64,000 nucleotides of DNA from Butyrivibrio hungatei DSM 14810 (GTDB lineage Bacteria > Bacillota > Clostridia > Lachnospirales > Lachnospiraceae): contig NZ_FRDH01000008.1 in NCBI RefSeq assembly GCF_900143205.1, positions 62,001 to 126,000 on the forward strand, in the 5' to 3' direction. Below the pieces are notes generated by a model. That model did no database searches, had not been told where the DNA came from, and worked only from the letters and a program-made list of their open reading frames with translations. The stretch's first letter is position 1. Every line of letters begins with the position of its first letter. Positions 46,872 through 56,078 of this stretch are shown here, piece after piece. Made by a program: the position numbers and the translations under genes.

Positions 46872-48536
46872 TTATGCTCTTGCGTCAAAAGAAGCTGTTG
46901 ATATGATTGGCATCTTACTTACATCCAGCATCTCATCTACTGCCATATCCTTGCCATCTTCATCAGTATGAAGCTTCATTGTGACCTGCATAGAATAGCC
47001 GCGCTTTTCGAGTCGTTCATTAAGTATATGGATGTTGTCATTTATAAGATCAAGTACTGAGTCATCTGCTACATAAAAATGGGTAGAAACCTTCTTTTCC
47101 AGCATCTTCACATAAACATCTACAGGTCCAAGATTCTCCATATCAAGGTGAAGCATAGCACTGACGGAGCCGTCCTCACTCATACGCTTATTTTTATTTC
47201 TATATACATACAGATCTCCATGAGCATTTTGCCCTGTCATCTGAAGCGGAAGCTGAACATATTGAAACATCTGATTTAGCTGATTCATAAAATCCAGATT
47301 GTTCTGCAGGTTATTGGCAGCCTGACCAAGCTTTGATTCAGCTCCCATAGTATTATTGATGGTCTCAGTAAGATTATTTATCTGTTTACCAAGCCTTTGA
47401 TAAAGGTTTTGGATATTTTCCTTGTTTTCTACTTCATCAGGTTTTAGCATCCACTGATCAGCAATATTATTCTTAAGAAGCTTATTGTATTCATTTGATG
47501 AAAAGAGCTTTTTCCAGGCAGCAGCTTCTGTATTATTTGTTAGATCTGCTTCGTTAAAAGCTTTGGCAAGCTCTCCAAGTAGCTCTTTTTCAGACAAAGA
47601 GCCGTTACTTCCCTTAACATCATTTAAAAACCTGTTTATAGTCTCTTCTTTTATTCCAAGCTCTTTTAAGGTGTCAGAAAAAAGAGCTGTGTTCTGGGCT
47701 TTGTTATCTGCTTTGTCCAAAACATTTTCTTCAACAGCTTCATTTAGAAGTACTTCGGCCTTGGGAAGCTCTTTTGCTACATCAGTAACAGTCTGTTCGT
47801 TTTGAAAAATTACCGTTTCAGCATTAACAGTTCCTTCAGAAACAGCTGCCTCTTCATTTCCAAACAGCTTAAGTACCTCGCCATAAAGTTTCATAGCTGT
47901 GTCAGAATTCCCGCTATTAGTAAGAGTTTCGTAGGAATTTGGAAGCTCATCTATGATATTCTGCATCTCATTTATAACCTGATGCTCATAGTTTCTATAG
48001 CTCTCATAACCTTTTATATTGTTATCAGTTATTGGAATATTAAGGGCTTTCATCTCTACCAAAGTATCAATTGAAGTATTTGGAAAAGCTGAAAGAGCCT
48101 TACTCATATCCTGAAGTGAATTCTTATCGATTGGAAGCGAATGTTCCATCATAGTCTTCACCATCTGGACATTGTCGCGATTGACCTCGAGCCCAGCAGC
48201 ATTTAAAGCTTTTTCTGTACTCTGATCAATAGATGTATTCTCATACAAAGGAGTAATAGAAACATTGTTAGATGAAAGAGATTTTACAACAAAATTAAGC
48301 ATCTGGCCTTCTCTAAGCCCCATGCCCTCAGAAAGCCTTGCTGACAATACATTATCGCCAACGCTGATATTAACTATCTTCTCGCCTTCTGCATCTTCTA
48401 TAGACAATACCTTCCCCTGAATGGTAGAGCCATTCTTAAGCTCAAGAGGCTGCTTATCTGCTCCTACCTGATTAAGCTGACTACCATTCACAAGGATAGT
48501 ATTATTTGATTGTGATACGCTCTGTATATTACTCAT
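46872..48536 (-). CDS. FliK-like flagellar hook-length control protein
   Basis: 554 residues. A beta-rich N-terminal part with EL(K)NGSTIQGKVLSIE is followed by a long helical, low-complexity middle (~130-400) typical of molecular-ruler proteins. A C-terminal Flg_hook domain (LHLDMENLGPVDVYVKM ... INDNIHILNERLEKRGYSMQV) completes it. It lies directly before the FlhB-like gene, which fits, since FliK contacts FlhB to switch export substrate. It overlaps rnhB by four bases. Confidence 0.82.
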   Translation of the reverse strand: MSNIQSVSQSNNTILVNGSQLNQVGADKQPLELKNGSTIQGKVLSIEDAEGEKIVNISVGDNVLSARLSEGMGLREGQMLNFVVKSLSSNNVSITPLYENTSIDQSTEKALNAAGLEVNRDNVQMVKTMMEHSLPIDKNSLQDMSKALSAFPNTSIDTLVEMKALNIPITDNNIKGYESYRNYEHQVINEMQNIIDELPNSYETLTNSGNSDTAMKLYGEVLKLFGNEEAAVSEGTVNAETVIFQNEQTVTDVAKELPKAEVLLNEAVEENVLDKADNKAQNTALFSDTLKELGIKEETINRFLNDVKGSNGSLSEKELLGELAKAFNEADLTNNTEAAAWKKLFSSNEYNKLLKNNIADQWMLKPDEVENKENIQNLYQRLGKQINNLTETINNTMGAESKLGQAANNLQNNLDFMNQLNQMFQYVQLPLQMTGQNAHGDLYVYRNKNKRMSEDGSVSAMLHLDMENLGPVDVYVKMLEKKVSTHFYVADDSVLDLINDNIHILNERLEKRGYSMQVTMKLHTDEDGKDMAVDEMLDVSKMPIISTASFDARA

Positions 48537-49297
48537 ACAAAGTTACCTATAAATGATCTTCGATGTAGTTCACAAGGTCCGTATTTTTTTAGAGCTGCGA
48601 TATGATCTGCACTGCCATATCCTTTATTTGAATCAAAACCGTATTCAGGATACTTCTTGGCATACTCCTTCATAAGTCTGTCCCTTGTAACCTTGGCAAT
48701 GATACTTGCCGCAGCAATTGACATACTCTTGGCATCACCTTTTATGATAGATATCTGTTTGTAATCTTCAAGCTGAGGAATGTGAACAGCATCTATCAAA
48801 AGAGCATTAGGCTTAACCTTAAGGTTATTAACAGCCATAGTCATAGCTTCGTAGGTAGCCTGCAAAATATTGATCTCATCAATCCTCTCAGGAGAATTAC
48901 AACCAATACCTACAGCTATTGCTTCATCCATGATGATATCATAAAGCTCTTCTCTCTTTTTTTCGGATAATTTCTTGGAATCGTTAATATAAAGAATATT
49001 GGAATCGCTTGGCAAAATAACTGCCGCGGCATACACAGGACCTGCAAGAGGTCCTCTACCAACTTCATCGATACCACAAAGATAGCCTAAAGAAGCATAT
49101 TCCTTTTCATATTTCTTCATCTCATCGAGACGCAAAAGCTCTTTTTGGATGGCTTCTACCTTCTTGTGGGCAGTAGCCACCATCTTCTGAACTCCAGCTC
49201 TCTCGTCAGAAGAAAACTCATCAATAAACATGGAATACTCATCAATAGTCCCAAGCCCTGAAAGTAAAGACTTTATCTCAGACATAGCCTTCATCAA
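48533..49297 (-). CDS. rnhB: Ribonuclease HII
   Basis: 254 residues. It removes ribonucleotides from DNA and RNA of hybrids. The DEDD site starts with CGIDEVGRGPLAGPV, followed by DSKKLSEKKREELY and the GDAKSMSIAAASIIAKVTRD region. An N-terminal ~75-residue coiled extension is seen, as in many clostridial RnhB. It overlaps lepB upstream and the FliK-like gene downstream, forming one operon with both. Confidence 0.97.
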   Translation of the reverse strand: MMKAMSEIKSLLSGLGTIDEYSMFIDEFSSDERAGVQKMVATAHKKVEAIQKELLRLDEMKKYEKEYASLGYLCGIDEVGRGPLAGPVYAAAVILPSDSNILYINDSKKLSEKKREELYDIIMDEAIAVGIGCNSPERIDEINILQATYEAMTMAVNNLKVKPNALLIDAVHIPQLEDYKQISIIKGDAKSMSIAAASIIAKVTRDRLMKEYAKKYPEYGFDSNKGYGSADHIAALKKYGPCELHRRSFIGNFV

Positions 49298-49827
49298 TCA
49301 ATTCCTCCCATCTTATCGAAAGGAAAGATTCTAAGAAAGGCTCGTCCCATAATATCTTTTTTCTTGATACTTCCAACAGAAATATCTCTGCTGTCCATAC
49401 TGTTATTCCTGTTATCTCCAAGAACAAAGTACTCATCATCACCAAGTACAACTTCCGTCTCGGCTCTACCAGGATCTCTCATTATTTCAGCTCCATAGTT
49501 TTCTTCAAGAATCTCGCCGTTAATATAGATATTTCCAGCGTAATCGATCCTTACCGTCTCCCCGGGAAGGCCAATGACTCTTTTGATAAAGAACTGCTGA
49601 TTTCCATATTTGTATGGAAATACGATTATCTCAAAACGCTTAGGTCCACTGAATCTATAGGATACCTTCTCAATCAACAATGAGTCACCATTTTGAAGAG
49701 TTGGTTCCATTGAAGTTCCACTAACCTCAGTTCTCTGCATTACAAAAGTAATAAAAAGATATGTAAGGCAAAAGATAACCGCAATATACGCTACTGTACT
49801 AAGAATTTCCTTTAAGACCCTTTTCAT
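49294..49827 (-). CDS. lepB: Signal peptidase I (first copy)
   Basis: 177 residues. One N-terminal membrane helix (~12-30), catalytic Ser39 in GTSMEPT and Lys82 in FIKRVIGLPGE, then GDNRNNSMDSRD. It cleaves signal peptides at the outer membrane face. It overlaps rnhB by four bases and is 32 bases after rbgA; a second paralogue lies on the other side of rbgA. Confidence 0.96.
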   Translation of the reverse strand: MKRVLKEILSTVAYIAVIFCLTYLFITFVMQRTEVSGTSMEPTLQNGDSLLIEKVSYRFSGPKRFEIIVFPYKYGNQQFFIKRVIGLPGETVRIDYAGNIYINGEILEENYGAEIMRDPGRAETEVVLGDDEYFVLGDNRNNSMDSRDISVGSIKKKDIMGRAFLRIFPFDKMGGID

Positions 49828-49859
49828 ACATTCCGCCGTTTCCGTGTCTGATACACTAA

Positions 49860-50735
49860 TTAGTCTGGTCTTTCAAGAGAAAGTCTGCCAAGCCTTCCAT
49901 TTCTAAAATCATCAAGTAGAAGCGCAGATGCCCTTGAAATATCAGGAGTAGCCCCCTGTTTAAAACATTTTCTATTAATAGCAATAGCTGATAAAACAGC
50001 ACTTGCTGGAGTCTGATACTGATCCTCCATAAGCTCATCTATTTGTTCATCAGTAATATTATACTTCTCAGAAATAGCATTAGGATAGTACTGTTTTAAT
50101 ATCTTGATAAGTTCGCAGGCAAGTTCATCTGTATCGATGTTCTCGTCATTCATAGAGCCAATAAATGCAAGATGAAGACCTACAGTCTGATCCTCAAATT
50201 TAGGCCATAAAATACCTGGAGTATCAAGAAGCTGAAGGTTCTTGCCAAGGGAGATCCACTGCTTACCCTTTGTAACACCAGGCTTATTTCCTGTCTTGGC
50301 AGAAGCCTTACCTGCAAGCTTATTGATAAATGTTGACTTACCAACGTTAGGAATACCTGCAACCATAGCTCTGATAGGTCTTCCAACAATACCTCTTTTT
50401 TTATCCTTTTCTATCTTTTCAGCGCAGGCATTTTGAATGAGTTCCTTCACCTTACCAGCTTCATTACCAGTCTTGGAGTTCATCTCCATTACAAAATAAC
50501 CCTGTTTCTGATAATATTCTTTCCATCTTTTAGTAATAGCTGGATCCGCAAGATCAGCTTTGTTCAAAATGATGAGTCTGAACTTATTCTTGCCAAGTTC
50601 ATCAATATCAGGATTTCTACCTGATGCTGGGATTCTGGCATCAGTAATCTCTATAATGATATCAATAAGCTTGATATTTTCCTGCATCATTCTGATTGCC
50701 TTAGTCATGTGACCAGGATACCACTGTAAATTCAT
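49860..50735 (-). CDS. rbgA: Ribosome biogenesis GTPase RbgA (YlqF)
   Basis: 291 residues, a circularly permuted GTPase: NKADL (G4) precedes the Walker A loop GIPNVGKSTFIN and the DTPG of G3. The start MNLQWYPGHMTKA is typical. It is needed for late 50S assembly (L16 loading in Bacillus). Located between two signal peptidase genes. Confidence 0.97.
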   Translation of the reverse strand: MNLQWYPGHMTKAIRMMQENIKLIDIIIEITDARIPASGRNPDIDELGKNKFRLIILNKADLADPAITKRWKEYYQKQGYFVMEMNSKTGNEAGKVKELIQNACAEKIEKDKKRGIVGRPIRAMVAGIPNVGKSTFINKLAGKASAKTGNKPGVTKGKQWISLGKNLQLLDTPGILWPKFEDQTVGLHLAFIGSMNDENIDTDELACELIKILKQYYPNAISEKYNITDEQIDELMEDQYQTPASAVLSAIAINRKCFKQGATPDISRASALLLDDFRNGRLGRLSLERPD

Positions 50736-50766
50736 CTAACTACCTTTCTTATCATTTGAGAACAAA

Positions 50767-51357
50767 TCAACCACCTGCATCAGCGGCTTTAAATTTGAAC
50801 CAAACTTTTCCAACAATCATCTTGCCTGTTACAACACCAATGTTGGCACTGCGCGAGTCCTCACTGCTATTTCTGTTATCTCCAAGAACGAAATATTCTC
50901 CGCTCTTAAGCTTGATCTCATTAGCAGCTATACCTGCATCTTCCATTTTATCATATAATTCGCTATCTTCCTCAGCGATTTCTCCGTTTATATATAGTTT
51001 GCCATCAATGATCTGAACAACATCACCAGAGACAGCAACAACTCTCTTAACATAGTAATGAGAATTGGTATTTCCATTTGGTAAAAAAACTATAATATCG
51101 CCCTTAGATGGTCTAAGAATCTTGTATGAAAGTCTGTTTACTAAGAGAATCTGGCCATTAGAAAAAGTAGGAGTCATTGAATCTCCTATATTGCTAACCT
51201 GCATGCCAAATACACTGACAAAGACAAACGCAAGAGCAATTGCAACAACTGTTACAAAAAGCCATGATAACACCTCTCTTATGATCTTAGGTGTTAATGT
51301 TTTCTTTTTCTGATAGAAAGAATATCTGTTTCTTTTCCTTCTAAACATACCCCGCAC
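50767..51357 (-). CDS. Signal peptidase I (second copy)
   Basis: 196 residues with a longer, basic N-terminus (RRKRNRYSFYQKKK), one membrane helix (~30-51), catalytic Ser60 in GDSMTPT and Lys104 in YYVKRVVAVSGD, and GDNRNSSEDSR. It differs from the first copy in the linker, and the two may have different substrates. It is the first gene after rplS. Confidence 0.94.
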   Translation of the reverse strand: MRGMFRRKRNRYSFYQKKKTLTPKIIREVLSWLFVTVVAIALAFVFVSVFGMQVSNIGDSMTPTFSNGQILLVNRLSYKILRPSKGDIIVFLPNGNTNSHYYVKRVVAVSGDVVQIIDGKLYINGEIAEEDSELYDKMEDAGIAANEIKLKSGEYFVLGDNRNSSEDSRSANIGVVTGKMIVGKVWFKFKAADAGG

Positions 51358-51375
51358 CTCATACTTTTATATGAA

Positions 51376-51407
51376 AAAAGGCAATTACTAAAAAGTAACT
51401 GCCCTTT
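51376..51407 (-). terminator. Intrinsic terminator after rplS
   Basis: AAAAGGGCAGTTACT pairs with AGTAATTGCCTTTT (one G-U), followed by T residues on the minus strand. Confidence 0.82.
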
Positions 51408-51418
51408 TAAAACACAAA

Positions 51419-51769
51419 TTATCTGGTAACAAGTTCCTTAACCTTTGCCTTCTTACCTGTGAGACCCTTAAGGTAATTAAGCTTAGCTCTTCTAACCTTA
51501 CCTCTTCTAACAACCTCAACCTTCTCAACGTTAGGTGAGTGAAGTGGCCAAGTCTTCTCAACGCCAACACCGTAAGACTCTTTTCTAACTGTGAATGTTG
51601 TACGGTTGCTACCACCCTGGATCTTCTTAACTGTTCCTTCGAAGATCTGTACTCTTTCACGGTTTCCTTCCTTGATCTTAGCGTGAACTCTTACTGTGTC
51701 ACCTGTGTTGAACTCAGGTGCGTTTGCGTTTAACTGCTCTTTCTCGAGCTCTTCGATAATTGTACCCAT
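51419..51769 (-). CDS. rplS: 50S ribosomal protein L19
   Basis: 116 residues, full length. [64 protein letters not shown] are the expected sections, at the 30S-50S interface. It has its own strong promoter, a possible leader structure and a terminator, so it is expressed independently of the neighbouring salvage operon and lepB genes. Confidence 0.98.
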   Translation of the reverse strand: MGTIIEELEKEQLNANAPEFNTGDTVRVHAKIKEGNRERVQIFEGTVKKIQGGSNRTTFTVRKESYGVGVEKTWPLHSPNVEKVEVVRRGKVRRAKLNYLKGLTGKKAKVKELVTR

Positions 51770-51788
51770 TTCTTTTCTCCTATTCTAT

Positions 51789-51826
51789 GGACGTTCTTAA
51801 TGCACCTATTGCAACAGAGGACCGTC
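51789..51826 (-). promoter_or_regulatory. Possible L19 autoregulatory leader
   Basis: In the rplS 5' leader GACGGTCC pairs with the later GAACGTCC (GACG/CGTC core), enclosing a small TGC...GCA hairpin. Leaders of this general shape precede rplS in Firmicutes and bind L19. The consensus could not be checked. Confidence 0.45.
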
Positions 51827-51841
51827 TGATTTATACAACGC

Positions 51842-51869
51842 AGTATAATATAACACAATATTATGTCAA
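51842..51869 (-). promoter_or_regulatory. rplS promoter
   Basis: TTGACA (51869-51864) and TATACT (51847-51842), 16 bases apart, in the gap after cdd. Confidence 0.75.
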
Positions 51870-51872
51870 AAG

Positions 51873-52295
51873 TCAACCTAAAAGATCTTTAGGTCCGAAT
51901 CTTTCTGGAAGTATTTCGGGTAAAGTATAGACTTTATACTCATCTTCTGACTTTGCAATGATAACGATAAACTCATCGTTGCAAAATTCACTCATAACCT
52001 GTCTGCATACTCCGCAAGGTGGGCAATAATCAAGTTCTTTTGCACCATCCTCGCCTCCAACAATAGCAATAGCCTTAAATTCCTTAACGCCTTCACTAAC
52101 AGCCTTGAAAAATGCAGTTCTCTCAGCACAGTTAGTAGGTGTATAAGAGGCATTCTCTATGTTGCAGCCTGTATATACTTCACCATTCTTTGCAAGAAGC
52201 GCAGCTCCCACATTAAAGTGAGAATATGGTGTATATGAGAAAAGTCTCATATCAAGCGCTCTGCGGATCAAACTCTTAATCTCATTCTCATTCAT
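51873..52295 (-). CDS. cdd: Cytidine deaminase
   Basis: 140 residues. It converts cytidine and deoxycytidine to uridine forms. Zinc site: CAERTAF with the catalytic Glu, and PCGVCRQVM. YSHFNVGAALLAKNG and GCNIENASY form the substrate pocket. It is the last gene of the nucleoside uptake operon that also encodes a uridine phosphorylase, giving a route from imported cytidine to uracil and ribose 1-phosphate. Confidence 0.97.
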   Translation of the reverse strand: MNENEIKSLIRRALDMRLFSYTPYSHFNVGAALLAKNGEVYTGCNIENASYTPTNCAERTAFFKAVSEGVKEFKAIAIVGGEDGAKELDYCPPCGVCRQVMSEFCNDEFIVIIAKSEDEYKVYTLPEILPERFGPKDLLG

Positions 52296-52300
52296 AATAA

Positions 52301-53245
52301 TTACCTGGATCCTTTATCGTAAGGAATACCCTCAGCCTTAGGAGCTCTTGATTTCTGTGATGTAAATGCAAGTACGATAAGTGAAACAATATAAGGGAAC
52401 ATATTGTAAATAGTTCCTGGAATCTTAAGTGCCTGAAGGAAGTCTATTCCCATATATACATTTGACAATGATCTAAATACTGCAAAGAGTACAGCAGACC
52501 ATGCAATTCTCTCAGGCTTCCACTGACCAAAGATCATAACAGCAAGAGCAAGAAAGCCTGCGCCCGCAACACCATAATCAAAATGCCATGTAGAGTTGGC
52601 AGCTGCAATATAAATAATGCCGCCAAGGCCTGCAAGAAATCCTGACAAAAGCACTCCTGAATATCTCATTACATAAACATTGATACCTACAGAATCTGCA
52701 GCCTGAGGATGCTCACCACAAGCACGAAGTCTAAGTGCAAATTTTGTTTTATAGAAAAAGATAATAGCAGCCACAAGAAGAACTGCAGCAATTACTATAA
52801 ACCAGCTAAGCTGTAAAGGTCCGATATTAAACATAAAAGCATCATGTCCTCTGACATAATCAAGCTTAGCAGAAAAATCCGATCCCTTTGAACGGTTAGT
52901 GTTAAATGCCTTAACAATAACTGTAGCTGCAGCTGTAGCAAGCATGTTTACAGCTGTACCAATAAGTGTCTGATCTGCCTTGAAATAGATACATGCAACA
53001 CCAATGAGCAGTGAAGAGATCATTCCTGCAAGGGCTGCTGCAACAAGTGTAAGAAACACAAGTGTAAATTTAGAAGCTGATTCTGGCAAAAGAACCATTA
53101 CCATAGCACCAGCCATTGCACCAAATACCATTATTCCTTCAAGTCCCAGATTGATAATACCGCTTCGCTCTGAAAACATGCCGCCCAAAGCAACAAGGAT
53201 AAGCACTGCTGAGAAGATGAGTGTATATTGGATCAGTAGTATCAT
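52301..53245 (-). CDS. Nucleoside ABC transporter permease (YufQ/BmpD type)
   Basis: 314 residues with about eight to nine membrane helices. GGMFSERSGIINLGLEGIM at the start and LRACGEHPQAADSVGINV as the loop that contacts the ATPase are family features. It pairs with the next permease and the double-domain ATPase. Substrate (purine or pyrimidine nucleosides) is inferred from the operon. Confidence 0.93.
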   Translation of the reverse strand: MILLIQYTLIFSAVLILVALGGMFSERSGIINLGLEGIMVFGAMAGAMVMVLLPESASKFTLVFLTLVAAALAGMISSLLIGVACIYFKADQTLIGTAVNMLATAAATVIVKAFNTNRSKGSDFSAKLDYVRGHDAFMFNIGPLQLSWFIVIAAVLLVAAIIFFYKTKFALRLRACGEHPQAADSVGINVYVMRYSGVLLSGFLAGLGGIIYIAAANSTWHFDYGVAGAGFLALAVMIFGQWKPERIAWSAVLFAVFRSLSNVYMGIDFLQALKIPGTIYNMFPYIVSLIVLAFTSQKSRAPKAEGIPYDKGSR

Positions 53246-54384
53246 CTCTGCACCTCCTTCTTTATTGACGCATTCTTATCAGCCTCAGCGCTAGACTTTT
53301 GCACCTTTTTAGGCCTATTGATTATAGATTTAAAGAAAAGCACAAATCCGCAGAGATAAATGATGATAGCGATCATCAGATCAGCAACCTGTGGATTGAA
53401 ATAATTTGTATTAAGGTACTGACCACCAAGTGTAATATACTCAACGAAAAGACCTGCAACGATAGCTCCAATAGGATGAAGACCTCCAAGGAAAGCAACA
53501 GCAATTCCTGAAAAGCCCATTCCTGGAACAGATGAAGCAATCTTGTAATGCTCAATACTTGTAAGATAATAAAGAGCAGCTGCAAGACCTGAAATAGCGC
53601 CTGAAATAAGAAGTGTAAGCACAATATTTCTCTTAGCATTCATGCCCGCATACTTGGCTGCATCCTTATTATGTCCTGTAGCTTTGAGCTCATAGCCAAA
53701 AGTAGTCTTATTAAGAACAAGAAGGATAATGATAGCAACGATCACTGTAATAGGAACAGCAATTGTCATGTACTGGTTCTTACCAAACAGTTCCTGCAAA
53801 AATCCAGGAAGAATTCCTGATGGATTCTTGGCTGCTATATCATATGTCTCAGACTTGGTTGTATTCATGCAAGTCTCATTGCTAAGAACGATATTGCAGA
53901 TATAAAGTGATATCCAGTTAAGCATGATACCGGCAATAACTTCATTGACATTACAGAAAGCCTTGAAAAAGCCACAGATAGCTCCCCATAAAGCTCCTGC
54001 AATCACAGCAGCAAGCAAACAAAAAAACCAGTTCCAGCCAAGAGCTAGTGAAGTATAAAGGCTGGCAAGAATACCTACTGTATACTGTCCTGCTGCACCA
54101 ATATTGAAAAGGCCTGCCTTATATGCGAAAAGGATAGCTTCAGAGCAAAGAATAACAGGAACAGCCTTAACAAGGGTTGAACCAAGATAATACATAAGCT
54201 GCTGAGGCTTAGCACTAAACTTAAAGAAATTCTTAAGAATTGCCACCATTCCTTCTGTTGCATGAGCTGGATTCATGCAAAGAAGAATAATATAACCTAA
54301 TATAATACCAAGGACGGCACATAGGATTGATGCTAATATAGTCTGAACTGCAGGTTTCTTAAAAAATCTAGACTTCTCTTTCAT
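53242..54384 (-). CDS. Nucleoside ABC transporter permease (YufP type)
   Basis: 380 residues; about ten membrane helices with AGLFNIGAAGQYTVG and the coupling loop ELKATGHNKDAAKYAGMN. The charged C-terminus (KKVQKSSAEADKNASIKK) is unusual in length. It overlaps both neighbours by a few bases, so stoichiometric production with the other permease is likely. Confidence 0.93.
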   Translation of the reverse strand: MKEKSRFFKKPAVQTILASILCAVLGIILGYIILLCMNPAHATEGMVAILKNFFKFSAKPQQLMYYLGSTLVKAVPVILCSEAILFAYKAGLFNIGAAGQYTVGILASLYTSLALGWNWFFCLLAAVIAGALWGAICGFFKAFCNVNEVIAGIMLNWISLYICNIVLSNETCMNTTKSETYDIAAKNPSGILPGFLQELFGKNQYMTIAVPITVIVAIIILLVLNKTTFGYELKATGHNKDAAKYAGMNAKRNIVLTLLISGAISGLAAALYYLTSIEHYKIASSVPGMGFSGIAVAFLGGLHPIGAIVAGLFVEYITLGGQYLNTNYFNPQVADLMIAIIIYLCGFVLFFKSIINRPKKVQKSSAEADKNASIKKEVQR

Positions 54385-55925
54385 TACCTAAATACCTCCT
54401 TTCTCTCATCACGTTTAGCTCCGGACATATAAAGTCCAAGTTCTTGAAGTGTTGTTGTCTTAGGGTCAACTTCACCTACGATTTCACCGTCATGCATTAC
54501 CAGAATTCTGTCTGAAAGGTTCATAACCTCTTCAAGTTCAAGTGAAACCAGTAAGATAGCACATCCTTCATCGCGCTGCTTGACTATTTCTTTGTGGATA
54601 TATTCAATAGCACCAACATCAAGTCCTCGTGTTGGCTGTACAGCAACCAAAAGCTTATGATCTCTATCCATTTCTCTTGCGATAATAGCTTTCTGCTGAT
54701 TACCTCCGGACATAGATCTAACAATTGTCTGAGCCCCACGTCCAGATCTTACATCAAACTCTTCTGATAGTCTATCTGAATACTCTCTCATCTCATTCTT
54801 CTTGATGAAACCATGGTTAGAAAACTGAGGTTCAAAATATCTCTGAAGGATCATATTCTCTTCAAGAGTATAGTCAAGAACAAGACCATGCTTATGTCTA
54901 TCTTCTGGGACATGGCTCATACCATGTGTATTCTTGTACCTGATAGATTTATGTGTGATGTCATCACCCATAAATTTGATAGTGCCACTTGAAATATCAT
55001 CAAGACCTGTAAGCGCCCCAATAAATTCAGTCTGACCATTTCCGTCAATACCGGCGATACAAACAATCTCGCCCTCACGAACATTGAAGGAAACGTTATG
55101 AACAGAGTCATTCTGATGGATCTTACTCTTTACGCAGACATTCTCTACTCTGAGTATTTCCTTACCAGGTTTAGCTACTTCCTTGTCAACCGCAAATTTA
55201 ACATCACGGCCAACCATCATAGATGACAGCTCTTCCTTGGTAGTATCTGCAACATTAACAGTACCAATATACTTACCTCTTCTGAGGATCGTACAACGGT
55301 CAGCAACTTCCATGATCTCATTAAGCTTGTGAGTAATAAAAAGAATCGACTTACCTTCTGCAGCAAGATTCTTCATGATCTTCATAAGCTCATCAATTTC
55401 CTGAGGTGTGAGTACCGCAGTTGGTTCATCAAAAATAAGGATATCATTGTCTCTGTATAACATCTTAAGTATTTCAACACGCTGCTGCATTCCAACAGTA
55501 ATGTCCTCAATAAGAGCATCAGGATCAACCTTAAGATTATATTTCTCAGAAAGAGCAAGAACCTTCTTTCTTGCATCTTTTTTGGTCAAAAAGCCAAATT
55601 TACTAGGTTCGGCTCCCAGAATAATATTATCAAGAACTGAGAAAATATCTACCAACATAAAATGCTGATGCACCATACCAATACCAAGGTCAGTAGCATC
55701 ATTAGGATTCTTGATAGTAACCTCTTTACCATCTTTCTTGATTACGCCTTTCTCTGGTGTGTAAAGACCAAAGAGAACACTCATAAGAGTCGATTTTCCT
55801 GCACCATTTTCTCCAAGGAGTGCATGAATCTCACCTTTCTTTAACTGCAAAGTGATATCATCATTTGCAATTATGCCAGGAAACTCTTTAGTGATATGCA
55901 ACATCTCAATTACATAATCATCCAT
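54384..55925 (-). CDS. Nucleoside ABC transporter ATPase (double domain)
   Basis: About 513 residues with two ATPase domains: Walker A GENGAGKST in the first and a degenerate GIDGNGQTE in the second; signatures are GMQQRVEILK and SGGNQQK, Walker B regions LIFDEPTAVLT and VAVQPTRGLD. Energises the two permeases. ATG 55925 (GGAAGGTG upstream) is preferred to the in-frame GTG at 55937. Confidence 0.94.
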   Translation of the reverse strand: MDDYVIEMLHITKEFPGIIANDDITLQLKKGEIHALLGENGAGKSTLMSVLFGLYTPEKGVIKKDGKEVTIKNPNDATDLGIGMVHQHFMLVDIFSVLDNIILGAEPSKFGFLTKKDARKKVLALSEKYNLKVDPDALIEDITVGMQQRVEILKMLYRDNDILIFDEPTAVLTPQEIDELMKIMKNLAAEGKSILFITHKLNEIMEVADRCTILRRGKYIGTVNVADTTKEELSSMMVGRDVKFAVDKEVAKPGKEILRVENVCVKSKIHQNDSVHNVSFNVREGEIVCIAGIDGNGQTEFIGALTGLDDISSGTIKFMGDDITHKSIRYKNTHGMSHVPEDRHKHGLVLDYTLEENMILQRYFEPQFSNHGFIKKNEMREYSDRLSEEFDVRSGRGAQTIVRSMSGGNQQKAIIAREMDRDHKLLVAVQPTRGLDVGAIEYIHKEIVKQRDEGCAILLVSLELEEVMNLSDRILVMHDGEIVGEVDPKTTTLQELGLYMSGAKRDERKEVFR

Positions 55926-56017
55926 AATTAAAAACACCTTCCTAACAAAATTTTTTCATGGCAAAACCATAATAATTTCCACTACTGATCTGTAATAGAA
56001 ATTATTATGTTCTTGAA

Positions 56018-56049
56018 AAAAGGGAAGGAATAAAGTTTCCTTCCCTTTT
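56018..56049 (-). terminator. Attenuating hairpin after the BMP lipoprotein gene
   Basis: AAAAGGGAAGGAA pairs perfectly with TTCCTTCCCTTTT around six bases, with T following. It lies between the binding-protein gene and the ATPase gene and would keep the binding protein in excess. Confidence 0.85.
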
Positions 56050-56078
56050 GAAGAACAACATAAATCAGAAATATTTAA

